From the NCBI RefSeq assembly GCF_025244765.1, contig NZ_CP104209.1, forward strand, positions 2,300,501-2,364,500: a DNA stretch of 64,000 bases. The letters run 5' to 3'. The DNA is from Empedobacter stercoris (GTDB taxonomy: Bacteria > Bacteroidota > Bacteroidia > Flavobacteriales > Weeksellaceae). The translations under genes were made by a program, and so were the position numbers. The notes beneath the pieces are model-generated. The model was given only the letters and a program-made list of their open reading frames with translations. It was not told the origin of the DNA and made no database searches. Each line of letters opens with the position of its first letter. Position 1 is the first letter of the stretch. Shown piece after piece: positions 52,395 through 60,660 of the stretch.

Positions 52395-52833
52395 CGTTTT
52401 CGCCAATTTTTATATAGGTATAATAAAAACCGTCATTAAATTCTTCGTTAATCCCAAGTGTATTTTGATCTACCTGAAAACTTTTACCCATCGAAGGGTT
52501 TCCATTTGTGTAAATCATGGGAACAAGTTCTGTCGTATGAATACTTTTGCCTTTCGCTATAGTGTATGTTGTACGATTGGTTTCTTTACCATTAATTATT
52601 GTAATCATTTCGGTTGGTGTGAATTCTAAAACTGTAACCATATTAGTTGGTGGAAGTTGTTCGCGACCTATTATTCCTCCCGAAAGCTTTACAAGTTTCC
52701 ACCTTCCAATTAAATCTGAGTGCTGTATATGTTCTATTTCTTGTGTGTTATTTGTGGTTGCATTTTTAGATGATTGACAACTGTATAAGGCAATAAATGC
52801 AGTAAATATGATGAAATAGAGTTTATTATTCAT
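52372..52833 (-). CDS. Small lipocalin-like lipoprotein
   Basis: The 153-residue lipoprotein has a signal peptide ending LYSC (Cys19) followed by QSSKN. The mature part begins with LIGRWKLVKLSGG, then strands and loops (MVTVLEFTPTEMITIINGKETNRTTYTIAKGKSIHT). 'GxWxL' near the start and this run of beta strands fit lipocalin-like or META-type domains common in Bacteroidota lipoproteins, but the ligand is unknown. The C-terminus (GENDDGLLRE) overlaps the start of radC by 23 bases, so the two are probably coupled. Confidence 0.65.
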   Translation of the reverse strand: MNNKLYFIIFTAFIALYSCQSSKNATTNNTQEIEHIQHSDLIGRWKLVKLSGGIIGREQLPPTNMVTVLEFTPTEMITIINGKETNRTTYTIAKGKSIHTTELVPMIYTNGNPSMGKSFQVDQNTLGINEEFNDGFYYTYIKIGENDDGLLRE

Positions 52834-52860
52834 GTTTTAAATTTTATTAAATATAATAAA

Positions 52861-52888
52861 AAAAGCTCGAACATAATTGTCCGAGCTT
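52861..52888 (-). terminator. Terminator after glnS (minus strand)
   Basis: On the minus strand AAGCTCG (52888-52882) pairs with CGAGCTT (52869-52863), and the stem extends with ACA/TGT; the T tract TTTTTTTT follows at the lower end. Confidence 0.8.
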
Positions 52889-52910
52889 GATATTTAATGA
52901 AATAGATTTA

Positions 52911-54593
52911 TTATTTGTTTACTTTTGCCCAAGTATCTTTTAGGGTTACAGTTCTGTTGAAAACTAATTTATTTTCAGAAGAATCACGATCCAAAGCAAA
53001 ATATCCAATGCGTTGAAATTGGAATTTATCTTCTACTTTAGCGTTTTTCAGCGCTGGTTCAGCGAATCCATTTTTAACCGTTAATGAGTTTGGGTTAACA
53101 AATTGTAAGAAGTCAACATCTTTCTCTGCATCCGGAGATTCTACTGTAAATAAGCGATCGTATTCGCGAACTTCGATTGGAATATTTTCTGTTGCAGAAA
53201 CCCAATGTAATGTTCCTTTTACTTTACGTTTAGACGCTTCAGTTCCACTACCAGATTTTGTTTCAGGATCATAAGTAGCGAAAATTGTTGTAATGTTTCC
53301 TTCAGCATCTTTTTCAACTCGTTCTGCTTTAATAAAGTAGGCACCTTTCAAACGAACTTCGTTTCCTAATGATAAACGGAAGAATTTTTTAGGCGCTTCT
53401 TCCATAAAATCTTCACGTTCAATATAAATTTCACGAGTAAAAGGTACGATGCGAGATCCCGCAGTTTCATCTTCTGGATTATTCTCAATTTCTAATTCCT
53501 CAACTTGTCCTTCTGGATAGTTTTCGATAATTACTTTAACTGGATCAATTACAGCAAAAACACGTGGTGCGATTTTATTTAAATGATCACGAACAGAGAA
53601 TTCCAATAACGAAATATCCAATACATTATCACGTTTTGCAACACCAGCAGTATTCCAGAAGTTCTTGATAGATTCTGGTGTGTACCCACGACGACGTAAA
53701 CCTGAAATAGTTGGCATACGTGGATCATCCCAACCTGTTACAACTCCTTCTTGTACCAATTTCATTAATTTACGCTTACTTGTAATCATGTACGAAACAT
53801 TACCACGAGCAAATTCGCGTTGTTTTGGTTTTTGAGGTTGATTCGGTAACTCAACATTATTCGCATACCATTCATATAAATCACGGTGATTTTTGAATTC
53901 TAACGAACATAATGAATGTGAGATTCCTTCGATATAATCAGATTCTCCATGTGTCCAGTCGTACATCGGGTACATTTTCCATGTGTCTCCAGTACGGTGA
54001 TGAGGACGTTTTAAAATACGATACATCACAGGGTCACGCATGTTCATATTTGGAGAAGTCATGTCAATTTTTGCACGTAAAACATGTGTTCCTTCTTCAA
54101 ATTCGCCTGCTTTCATTCGTTCGAAAATCGCTAAATTTTCTTCAACAGAACGGTTTCTATAAGGAGATTCGATTCCAGGTTCAAACGGTGTTTTACGTTG
54201 TTCATTAATTACTTCTGAAGATTGATCGTCGATGTACGCTTTTCCTTCTTTGATTAATTGAACAGCCCAATCGTAAAGCTGCTGGAAATAATCAGAAGCA
54301 TAACGTTCTTCAGCCCACTCGAAACCTAACCATTTCACATCTTCGCGGATAGAATCTACGAATTCTTGTTCTTCTTTGTCAGGATTAGTGTCGTCAAAAC
54401 GTAAGTTTACAGGCGCATTGTAACGTTGTCCTAAACCGAAGTTTAAGCAGATTGCTTTTGCGTGCCCGATGTGCAAATAACCATTTGGTTCTGGTGGGAA
54501 ACGAAAACGTAAATTTTCTTTTGGCATCCCATTAGCTAAATCATCTTCAATGATTTGCTCGATAAAATTCAATGATTTTTTTTCTTCTTCCAT
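52911..54593 (-). CDS. glnS: Glutaminyl-tRNA synthetase
   Basis: The class I synthetase charges tRNA-Gln in the cytosol. The HIGH motif is in PEPNGYLHIGHAKAI (34-48), the second signature is SYMITSKRKLMKLV (about 267-280), and the C-terminal beta-barrel region (REIYIEREDF; ATYDPETKSGSG) binds the anticodon. SHSLCSLEF and the GlnRS-type NVSYM segment separate it from glutamyl-tRNA synthetase. Length 560 is right. A TACCTTTG box is 21 bases before the ATG, and the minus-strand terminator lies directly after the stop. It stands alone between the rpsP operon and the lipoprotein-radC block. Confidence 0.95.
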   Translation of the reverse strand: MEEEKKSLNFIEQIIEDDLANGMPKENLRFRFPPEPNGYLHIGHAKAICLNFGLGQRYNAPVNLRFDDTNPDKEEQEFVDSIREDVKWLGFEWAEERYASDYFQQLYDWAVQLIKEGKAYIDDQSSEVINEQRKTPFEPGIESPYRNRSVEENLAIFERMKAGEFEEGTHVLRAKIDMTSPNMNMRDPVMYRILKRPHHRTGDTWKMYPMYDWTHGESDYIEGISHSLCSLEFKNHRDLYEWYANNVELPNQPQKPKQREFARGNVSYMITSKRKLMKLVQEGVVTGWDDPRMPTISGLRRRGYTPESIKNFWNTAGVAKRDNVLDISLLEFSVRDHLNKIAPRVFAVIDPVKVIIENYPEGQVEELEIENNPEDETAGSRIVPFTREIYIEREDFMEEAPKKFFRLSLGNEVRLKGAYFIKAERVEKDAEGNITTIFATYDPETKSGSGTEASKRKVKGTLHWVSATENIPIEVREYDRLFTVESPDAEKDVDFLQFVNPNSLTVKNGFAEPALKNAKVEDKFQFQRIGYFALDRDSSENKLVFNRTVTLKDTWAKVNK

Positions 54594-54614
54594 TTTTAAT
54601 TACGATTGAGTTTG

Positions 54615-54622
54615 CAAAGGTA
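54615..54622 (-). promoter_or_regulatory. -7 promoter element of glnS
   Basis: TACCTTTG on the minus strand is an exact TAnnTTTG match 21 bases before the glnS ATG. Confidence 0.55.
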
Positions 54623-54655
54623 CGAAATTGACAATAAAAATAGAGGGATTGTTTT

Positions 54656-55240
54656 TTAATTAAGTCTTTTTGCTTTAAAATTTTCAGCAAGAATAAAAGC
54701 TTGTCCAAAACTGTAATTGTCAGGAGCGATTAAATCATTTCCAAAAAATAAAAGTTTTAGATTTGATTTAATAGGTTTGCTTATTTCTTCCATTTCATAT
54801 GTTAAATTCTCTGATTCACAAAATAATCTAAATTTATGAAAGAGAGATTTCGGAAAAGTGATGTATCGTTTGTTTAAGTTATTTAGATTCATCCATAACC
54901 CAGTTTCTTTTTTGAGAAAACTATGAATTTTACCTAACAGAATTGGATTTTTATCAGGAATTTTATCTAATTTGATTGTAATTTGAGCTTCTGTATGATA
55001 TTTTACAAGAAAATGATTAGTATATTCTTTAATTCGAAAAAATGGGGTTAATGAACAATGATTAAAGTTTTTATAATCAATGACATTTTCTGCTTTTATT
55101 TCCCACAAGTGATCATAATTATCGTATCGGACTTGAATAATTAGTTCTATTTTAGAGTTAAAAGCATCGAATTGTAAAGACATCAAATGAATATGTCCGT
55201 GGAATGGAGTGGAATTAGTAAAATGAATAAGTTCTTCCAT
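54656..55240 (-). CDS. Hypothetical cytoplasmic protein downstream of rimM
   Basis: The 194-residue protein lacks a signal peptide and membrane segments. Its first half looks beta-rich (HGHIHLMSLQFDAFNSKIELIIQVRY; LWEIKAENVIDYKNFNH). The second half is more helical (KIHSFLKKETGLWMNLNNLNKRY; LFHKFRLFCESENLTYEMEEI). I recognise no family. It follows rimM by 34 bases on the same strand with no terminator between them, so it is probably the third gene of the rpsP-rimM unit. Confidence 0.6.
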   Translation of the reverse strand: MEELIHFTNSTPFHGHIHLMSLQFDAFNSKIELIIQVRYDNYDHLWEIKAENVIDYKNFNHCSLTPFFRIKEYTNHFLVKYHTEAQITIKLDKIPDKNPILLGKIHSFLKKETGLWMNLNNLNKRYITFPKSLFHKFRLFCESENLTYEMEEISKPIKSNLKLLFFGNDLIAPDNYSFGQAFILAENFKAKRLN

Positions 55241-55274
55241 TTATTGAAAATATTAATAAATGAAAGATAAGGAT

Positions 55275-55799
55275 TTACCCCAAATAAATTTCTAATAAAC
55301 CATCAGGAATATTAATAAGCATTGCTTTTTCTTCACGATTTACTTCAAGAATCCATTCGTCAATCATCGGAATTAGGATTTCTTTTCCGTTTGCATCCAC
55401 TTCGAAATAAGCTTGAGCAGCAGAATCGTTGACAGATTTTATCGTTCCAACTTCTGTATTTGTTTGGTCGTAAATCGTAAAACCAACAATTTCGTGGTAA
55501 TAAAAGTCTGTTCCAGAAAGTTCTGGTAACGACTTAAGAGGTAAATAAAGTTCACGATTGATTAACTTGTCGACTTCTTCGTCTTCAACATCTTCAAACT
55601 TTACTAATAATTTTGTGCCTTGATAAGGCTGAGAGGTTTCAAAAAAAAATGGAACCAGTGTACCATCTTTCTCGATGAACACTGCTTCCAAAGTATCGTA
55701 TAATTCTGGTTCGTCCGTGTCCAAATGAATGATTAAATTACCCTTGAAACCGTGTCTCTTTGTAATTTTACCTAAATAGTAGCAATCATTTTTTGTCAT
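55275..55799 (-). CDS. rimM: Ribosome maturation factor RimM
   Basis: RimM helps process 16S rRNA and mature the 30S head, binding ribosomal protein S19. The N-terminal RimM domain begins YYLGKITKRHGFKGNLIIHLDTDEP. The C-terminal PRC-barrel half starts with FYYHEIVGFTIYDQTNTEVG (about 102-121) and ends KEILIPMIDEWILEVNREEKAMLINIPDGLLEIY, which is the family hallmark. At 174 residues the length is right. It follows rpsP by 24 bases, the conserved rpsP-rimM order. Confidence 0.93.
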   Translation of the reverse strand: MTKNDCYYLGKITKRHGFKGNLIIHLDTDEPELYDTLEAVFIEKDGTLVPFFFETSQPYQGTKLLVKFEDVEDEEVDKLINRELYLPLKSLPELSGTDFYYHEIVGFTIYDQTNTEVGTIKSVNDSAAQAYFEVDANGKEILIPMIDEWILEVNREEKAMLINIPDGLLEIYLG

Positions 55800-55823
55800 C
55801 TGGAACTTCTCTGAACTTAAAAA

Positions 55824-56351
55824 TTATTCTTCTGTAGCAACTTCTTCAGTTGTACCTTCTGCTTCTTCAGCAGGAGTTTCTTCTGCTTGTGCAGCAGCTT
55901 CAGCTTCCTGAGCAGCTTTTACACGCGCATCATTAACAGCTTTTTCAGCTTCTAATGCAGCAGCTTTAGCAGCAGCAGCACCTGAAGTTAAACCGTCTTT
56001 TTTAGCTTGAACTTTTGCATCTTTAGCTTCTAACCAAGCTTCAAAACGTTTTTCAGCTTCTTCTTGAGAAAATGCTCCTTTAGCAACACCACCTAATAAG
56101 TGTTTTTTCATGTAAGCACCTTTGTAAGATAATAAAGCTTTAGCAGTATTAGATGGCTCAGCACCTGTTTGTAACCATTCTACAGCTGAATCAATGTTTA
56201 ATTCAATTGTTGCAGGGTTAGTAATTGGGTTGTAAGTACCTAATTTTTCGATGAAACGACCATCACGTTTTGCTCTTGAGTCAGCAACTACGATGTGAAA
56301 GAATGGTTTTCCTTTACGACCATGTCTTTGTAATCTAATTCTTGTAGCCAT
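55824..56351 (-). CDS. rpsP: 30S ribosomal protein S16 with Ala/Glu-rich extension
   Basis: S16 is a small-subunit protein needed for 30S assembly. The first 80 residues are canonical: TRIRLQRHGRKGKPFFHIVVADSR, FIEKLGTYNPI, and VEWLQTGAEPSNTAKALLS. The remaining ~95 residues are a long extension of two parts: EAWLEAKDAKVQAKKDG and then an alternating Ala/Glu-rich tail (AAAAKAAALEAEKAVND; AEAAAQAEETPAEEAEGT). Bacteroidota S16 proteins often have such tails, which make them longer than the usual 80-90 residues. It is first in the rpsP-rimM-hypothetical unit, with an exact -7 box 51 bases upstream. Confidence 0.95.
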   Translation of the reverse strand: MATRIRLQRHGRKGKPFFHIVVADSRAKRDGRFIEKLGTYNPITNPATIELNIDSAVEWLQTGAEPSNTAKALLSYKGAYMKKHLLGGVAKGAFSQEEAEKRFEAWLEAKDAKVQAKKDGLTSGAAAAKAAALEAEKAVNDARVKAAQEAEAAAQAEETPAEEAEGTTEEVATEE

Positions 56352-56401
56352 AGTATAACTAATTATTTGGGGAACTCGTCCCGTTTTACAAATTTGAGGT
56401 G

Positions 56402-56409
56402 CAAATATA
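56402..56409 (-). promoter_or_regulatory. -7 promoter element of rpsP
   Basis: TATATTTG on the minus strand matches TAnnTTTG and is 50 bases before the ATG. A small GGGA-loop-TCCC hairpin lies in the leader near 56371-56383 and could be regulatory, although four base pairs are weak. Confidence 0.55.
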
Positions 56410-56521
56410 CAATTTTTTTATAAATAATTCTTTTAAAAGTGATGATTAAATTAATTCTGAAGATTCAAGTTTGTTGAATAACGATTCTGATGTACTTTTA
56501 AACTCGAAAATATTTTTTAGC

Positions 56522-57121
56522 ATGAATAAAAAAGACATACTTGCTCAAACACAAGCTTATATCAAGAAAACCTTTTTAGATGAAGGAACTGGACACGATT
56601 ATTTTCATATCGAACGTGTAGTAACGAACGCTAAAAAGATTTTAGAAACTGAAGATGCAGACCCTTTTTTAGTCGAATTAGCTGCTTGGACACATGATAT
56701 TGGTGATTATAAATTGCATGATGGAGTAGATAAATCTGAAAAGTTAATTAGAGCGTTTTTAGCATCTATTCAGGTTGAGGAAGAAACGATTGTACGTATT
56801 TTAGAAATTGTTTCGCAAGTTTCGTTTAGTAAAGGAAATAAACCAACTACAATAGAAGCAGAAATAGTACAAGATGCCGATCGTTTGGATGCAATTGGAG
56901 CTGTCGGAATTGCGCGTTGTTTTGCTTATGGTGGGAGCGTAGGCAGCATTTTGTATAATCCGTATGATAACTCGAAAGATGCATCAAGTGTACAACATTT
57001 TTATGATAAATTATTTAGATTAAAAGATTTGATGAACACTAAAACAGCAAAACAAATTGCAGAAAAACGTCATCTATACATGGAAAATTTTATTCAAGAA
57101 TTTTATCAAGAAGTTAAATAA
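56522..57121 (+). CDS. HD-domain phosphohydrolase
   Basis: The start is the ATG at 56522 (MNKKDILAQTQAY, 199 residues); an upstream TTG at 56471 would add 17 residues with no family support. The HD domain shows HDYFHIERVV (first His-Asp and His), WTHDIGDYKLHDG (the paired His-Asp, about 60-72) and VQDADRLDAIGAVGIARCF (about 118-136, the final Asp), so a metal-dependent phosphohydrolase is expected. The GSVGSIL and FYDKLFRLKDLMNT segments match the YedJ-type HD proteins. The substrate is unknown. It is divergent from rpsP, and the downstream gene begins seven bases after its stop. Confidence 0.85.
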   Translation: MNKKDILAQTQAYIKKTFLDEGTGHDYFHIERVVTNAKKILETEDADPFLVELAAWTHDIGDYKLHDGVDKSEKLIRAFLASIQVEEETIVRILEIVSQVSFSKGNKPTTIEAEIVQDADRLDAIGAVGIARCFAYGGSVGSILYNPYDNSKDASSVQHFYDKLFRLKDLMNTKTAKQIAEKRHLYMENFIQEFYQEVK

Positions 57122-57128
57122 ATCAATA

Positions 57129-57974
57129 ATGAAACAAATAATTACAACGTTTTTAATGGTGTCAAGTTCTATCGTAGGATTTGCACAAGAAACATTTCAA
57201 TTCAAACTGAAATTTCACCCAGAATCATCCTATCAAATGGACATGGATATGCAGATGAACATGCAGATGCAAATGGCAGGTGACGAAAAACTTTCGAATG
57301 AATTGAGTCAAGTGGAAACTAAAATGGACATGAGTTTTCAAACTTTAACCGTTACAAAAGAAATGGATAAAGAAGGTGATTTACCTTTCGAAATTTTTTA
57401 CAAAAAGTTAGATTCTAAAATGAATGTCAATGGACAAGAAATTCCAATGGATCAAGATGCTATAACAAAAGAATTGTTGAAAATCAAGATTAATGGTGTT
57501 GAGAACGAGAAAGGAAGACAATATTCATCGGATGAAATGACAGGGGATTTATCGAACATGAAAGATTTGTACGATAATATGATGAATTCGATGTCTATGT
57601 TTATGATTTTTCCAAAAGAAACTTTTAAGATTGGGGATATGCACGAAGTGATAATTCCTTTCAAAATGCCTTTGCAGCAAGGTGTTGATATCGAGATGAA
57701 TATTAAAGGAGTGTATAAATTACTAAAAATTGCAGATGGAAAAGCTTATTTTGGTGTAGAAATGACTTCGGTTGGTAACATAAAAATGCCAAGTCAGTTA
57801 AATATTAACTTTGACGAGTACAAATTAAACGGAAGTTTAACGATGAATGTTTTCGATCAAAACATTAACGAATCAACTTTTTCTGGACCAATGAGTATGA
57901 CAATGGAGGTCAATAACATGAAAATCAAAATGATTTCTCAAAATAATTACCGAACTAAAACATCAAAATTGTAA
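57129..57974 (+). CDS. DUF6263-like secreted protein with Met-rich segment
   Basis: Start is the ATG at 57129 (MKQIITTFLMVSSSIVGFAQE, 281 residues); an earlier ATG at 57057 lies inside the upstream gene and would spoil the signal peptide. After the cleavage site (VGFAQ/E) comes FKLKFHPESSYQMDMDMQMNMQ, with methionine at nearly every second position up to residue 52 (MDMDMQMNMQMQM). The rest is beta-rich and fits the DUF6263 family of secreted proteins (LKIKINGVENEKGRQYSS; FKIGDMHEVIIPFKMPLQ). The function is unknown; a Met-rich run could bind copper or other soft metals but also occurs as a plain variant of the family. It is probably co-transcribed with the HD gene. Confidence 0.72.
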   Translation: MKQIITTFLMVSSSIVGFAQETFQFKLKFHPESSYQMDMDMQMNMQMQMAGDEKLSNELSQVETKMDMSFQTLTVTKEMDKEGDLPFEIFYKKLDSKMNVNGQEIPMDQDAITKELLKIKINGVENEKGRQYSSDEMTGDLSNMKDLYDNMMNSMSMFMIFPKETFKIGDMHEVIIPFKMPLQQGVDIEMNIKGVYKLLKIADGKAYFGVEMTSVGNIKMPSQLNINFDEYKLNGSLTMNVFDQNINESTFSGPMSMTMEVNNMKIKMISQNNYRTKTSKL

Positions 57975-58000
57975 CTTTCTATCTTTTATTAGAATACCGA

Positions 58001-59593
58001 ATGAAATTAACGTCTCTTTTTACTTATTTGTTTCTCTTTTTAATGTGTAGTTGTGTTTCTGTGGAGAAATACAATGCACATATTGATAAAAAAATCCCAG
58101 CAAATAAGCTAAAGAAAGACGTTGATTTTGCCTACAAAAAACTAAAAAGATATCATCCAAAATTGGATATGTATCTTGCTCAAAATGAATTAGATTTTAA
58201 ATTTGACAGCTTAAAAAAGACCCTTACAAAATCATTAAAACCAAATGATTTTTACATTAAGTTTTTTCCGATTTTCGAAAGTTTAGAGCACGGACATACA
58301 TATATTTATCCGATTTATAAACGATTGAATAAAAAGGAAATAAAGCAATACAAAGATTCAAAGTCAGCGTTTAATGATTATAGTTTCTTTTGGAAAAATG
58401 ATTCAGTTTTTTTGGTACATGATCAGTCTAAAATAAATCCAATAAATCCTGGTTCAGCATTAGTTTTTATAGATAATATTCCAACAAAATATCTATACGA
58501 TAAATACAAAAAAAGCATTTTTGGCGATGGGAAAAACACCACTTTTACAGATAATGTATTCAACCGAACATTTTTGAATTATGTTACATTAGAGCAGGGG
58601 ATTAAAGATTCAGTCGAACTTACTTTTTTAATGGGGAATAAACCAATCCGAAAAAAAACATTTAGGACTTATCCCAAATCAAAAGAAACTGAGAAAAAGG
58701 AACTTCCAAAAATCACCAAAGAACAAAAGCAAATCGACCGAAAAGTTCGAATTAAGCAAAAAACGTACGGATACTCCAAAAATTCGGCAGCTTATTCCAA
58801 AGATTTATCTTTTCCTACGAACGACAGTACTATTGCAGTACTAAAAGTAACTGATTTTAGAAAAGGTAAGATACAAGAGCTATATAAAGAAGTTTTTACA
58901 GATATCAAAAATCATAAAGTTCAAAACTTGGTACTGGATCTTCGCAATAACGGGGGCGGATTCATCAAAGATGCACATTATTTGTATGCGTATTTGGTCG
59001 ATGATTCGAAGTCTTTTTTAGGTAAAAAAATTGTTGCCAATAAGACTTCATTTGGAAAATCATTGTACAATATTTTTCCCACTTATTCCTACCCGTTACT
59101 TTGGTTGGGATCTGGTTATACCTACTTTGCAACATCCAAAAATTCGGATAATGAATACGAATTGCACCTGCCTTTCTCGTTTGTAAAAATAGACAAATCG
59201 CTTATTTACAAAGGGAATTTGTATGTGATGATCAATGGAGGATCGTATTCCGCTTCTTCGCTTATTTCGGCGAATCTTCAACTCAAGAATCGTGCATTTT
59301 TTGTTGGAGAAGAAACTGGAGGCGATTTTAATGGAACGGTGGCTGGTTTGATGCCTAAGTTTACGTTACCTCATTCAAAACTACAAATGTCGGTGGGAAC
59401 AGTTTATCTTTCGCCTATCGAAAAGCGAGAAGAGATGGGACATGGTGTATATCCTAATCAAGAGATTAAACCTACTTTAGAGCATAAAATAAAGCGAATT
59501 GATCCCGAATTAAACTGGATTTTGAACGATATCAAAAAAGAAAATGCAGTATACAATAAGGTATTACAAATAGAAAATCATCTACTTAATTAA
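58001..59593 (+). CDS. S41-family peptidase, lipoprotein
   Basis: The 530-residue protein begins with a hydrophobic signal (LTSLFTYLFLFLMCSC), with possible lipid-modified cysteines at residues 16 and 18. The S41 (C-terminal-processing/tricorn-like) fold shows at NLVLDLRNNGGGFIKDA (about 306-322) and YVMINGGSYSASSLISANL (about 407-425), where the Ser in the 'GGSYSAS' motif is catalytic. GEETGGDFNGTVAG (about 434-447) is the oxyanion/Lys-like region. The N-terminal ~280 residues hold a non-peptidase domain (FFPIFESLEHGHTYIYPIY, about 88-106) common to Bacteroidota S41 lipoproteins. The mature protein is expected in the periplasm or outer membrane. It follows the DUF6263 gene by 26 bases. Confidence 0.84.
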   Translation: MKLTSLFTYLFLFLMCSCVSVEKYNAHIDKKIPANKLKKDVDFAYKKLKRYHPKLDMYLAQNELDFKFDSLKKTLTKSLKPNDFYIKFFPIFESLEHGHTYIYPIYKRLNKKEIKQYKDSKSAFNDYSFFWKNDSVFLVHDQSKINPINPGSALVFIDNIPTKYLYDKYKKSIFGDGKNTTFTDNVFNRTFLNYVTLEQGIKDSVELTFLMGNKPIRKKTFRTYPKSKETEKKELPKITKEQKQIDRKVRIKQKTYGYSKNSAAYSKDLSFPTNDSTIAVLKVTDFRKGKIQELYKEVFTDIKNHKVQNLVLDLRNNGGGFIKDAHYLYAYLVDDSKSFLGKKIVANKTSFGKSLYNIFPTYSYPLLWLGSGYTYFATSKNSDNEYELHLPFSFVKIDKSLIYKGNLYVMINGGSYSASSLISANLQLKNRAFFVGEETGGDFNGTVAGLMPKFTLPHSKLQMSVGTVYLSPIEKREEMGHGVYPNQEIKPTLEHKIKRIDPELNWILNDIKKENAVYNKVLQIENHLLN

Positions 59594-59607
59594 GCAGATG
59601 ATTTTTA
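59574..59607 (+). terminator. Terminator overlapping the S41 stop codon
   Basis: AAAATCATCT (59574-59583) pairs with AGATGATTTT (59596-59605). The TAA stop (59591-59593) sits in the loop, and T residues follow. Confidence 0.75.
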
Positions 59608-59612
59608 TGTTT

Positions 59613-59685
59613 TGGGCGTTCGAGCGGGCTTTCCGTTTCAATCTTTGCTCTACAGCAAAGGATTTCCACTGCAATCCCTAACGCA
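59613..59685. repeat. Stem-loop intergenic element (REP-like)
   Basis: GCGTT at 59616-59620 pairs with AACGC at 59680-59684, and an inner hairpin CTTTGCT (59643-59649)/AGCAAAG (59654-59660) closes on CTAC. Unlike the surrounding AT-rich DNA it has several GGGC and CCAC-type GC segments. From memory it resembles small palindromic elements dispersed in flavobacterial genomes, but only one copy is present here. Confidence 0.45.
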
Positions 59686-59687
59686 TT

Positions 59688-60299
59688 TTATTTTTTGTTG
59701 AAACTACAAAAAATAAAATTTTGTATCGTATCAAATGGCGTTATGTGATCTATCGTAAAACATTCTATTTTTTCAAAATCAGCAGCAAAGGTAGATGTTA
59801 ACGAAATTTCATCGTTTTGCTTAATTTCTAAACCGCTACATTTCAAAGGTCCATTTGTTGAAAAAGTTCCGATAACCATTTTGCCTTTCACCGCTTTCGA
59901 AACTAAATCTTGGTATTTTTTGATGTCATTATCTTCTGTTAAAAAATGAAAAACAGCTCTGTCGTGCCATACATCGTATTGTTCTGTAGGTTCGAATTCG
60001 GTGATATCCGCAACAATCCAATTCACTTTTTTAGCTCTATCTCCCAAACGTTTTTTAGCTTTTTCTAATGCATTTGCAGAAATATCCAAAACCGAAATAT
60101 TTTCGTATCCTTCTTCCAATAAAAAATCAACTAATTTACTTTCTCCACCGCCAACATCAATAATTTTTGCTGTTTTATCCACCGAAAATGATTGAATAAA
60201 ATTTAAAGAAGTTTCGGGTTTTTCTTGTGTCCAACTAACTTCTTGTGGAGTTTTTACGTCATATATATGTTCCTAATGAGCTTTTTTATCGTTATTCAT
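59688..60299 (-). pseudogene. Class I SAM methyltransferase with an in-frame TAG at codon 9
   Basis: The frame is open from the ATG at 60299 except for one TAG (60273-60275). The N-terminus reads MNNDKKAH-stop-EHIYDVKTPQEVSW, where a Trp would fit the family consensus (HWExxY), so TGG has probably become TAG. Downstream is a complete methyltransferase: KIIDVGGGESKLVDFLLEEG (the SAM-binding motif I), VLDISANALEKAKKRLG, WIVADITEF and WHDRAVFHFL. The usual automatic call would be the 164-residue ORF 59688-60182 beginning at a GTG. That product lacks about 39 N-terminal residues that normally precede the SAM motif, so the gene is likely broken unless suppressed or restarted. It converges on the S41 gene. 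Confidence 0.7.
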
Positions 60300-60660
60300 T
60301 GTTTAATATTTTGATGCAATTTCGATTTTTTATTTAAAATGAAGTGTAACACGAATTACAAATGGGATGAATTTTTTTAAGAAGATAAGTAATTTGCTAT
60401 ACAGGAAAACTAAATCTATTTTAGACAAAGAAGTGTTTTAGTTTTTTTTCAATAGACTATAAACAATCTTTTTTATGCGTGATTTTTTTAAAAATGAAGA
60501 TGAAAGAAATAATTAAGATTACTATATATAAATTTTCACTAAAATTAAAATAAATTAATAATAGTAAAATTGCAGAAGATATAAATTTAGAGATTTTAGT
60601 AACCATTTTTTTTCATTTCTTTAAAGTAAAAGCAATGATATAAACATTTTATAAATAAAA
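60300..60660. other. AT-rich gap with no convincing gene
   Basis: This stretch between the methyltransferase and the small membrane ORF has only tiny ORFs. The longest I saw on the plus strand is 24 codons (60367-60441, MNFFKKISNLLY...), without supporting context. I see no strong promoter, tRNA or structured RNA. It may be a decayed region. Confidence 0.55.

Noticed and set aside
55824-56000. Repeat array or CRISPR in the rpsP 3' end
   Set aside because: The alternating bases come from Ala/Glu codons inside one intact reading frame; spacing is irregular and no repeat-spacer pattern exists. No CRISPR array was seen anywhere in the window.
56471-56521. TTG start for the HD phosphohydrolase
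   Set aside because: The first 17 residues have no family character, and ATG at 56522 begins the typical MNKKDIL start.
57057-57128. Upstream start (ATG at 57057) for the DUF6263-like protein
   Set aside because: It lies inside the preceding HD gene and would place about 24 residues, including a basic segment, before an otherwise standard signal peptide.
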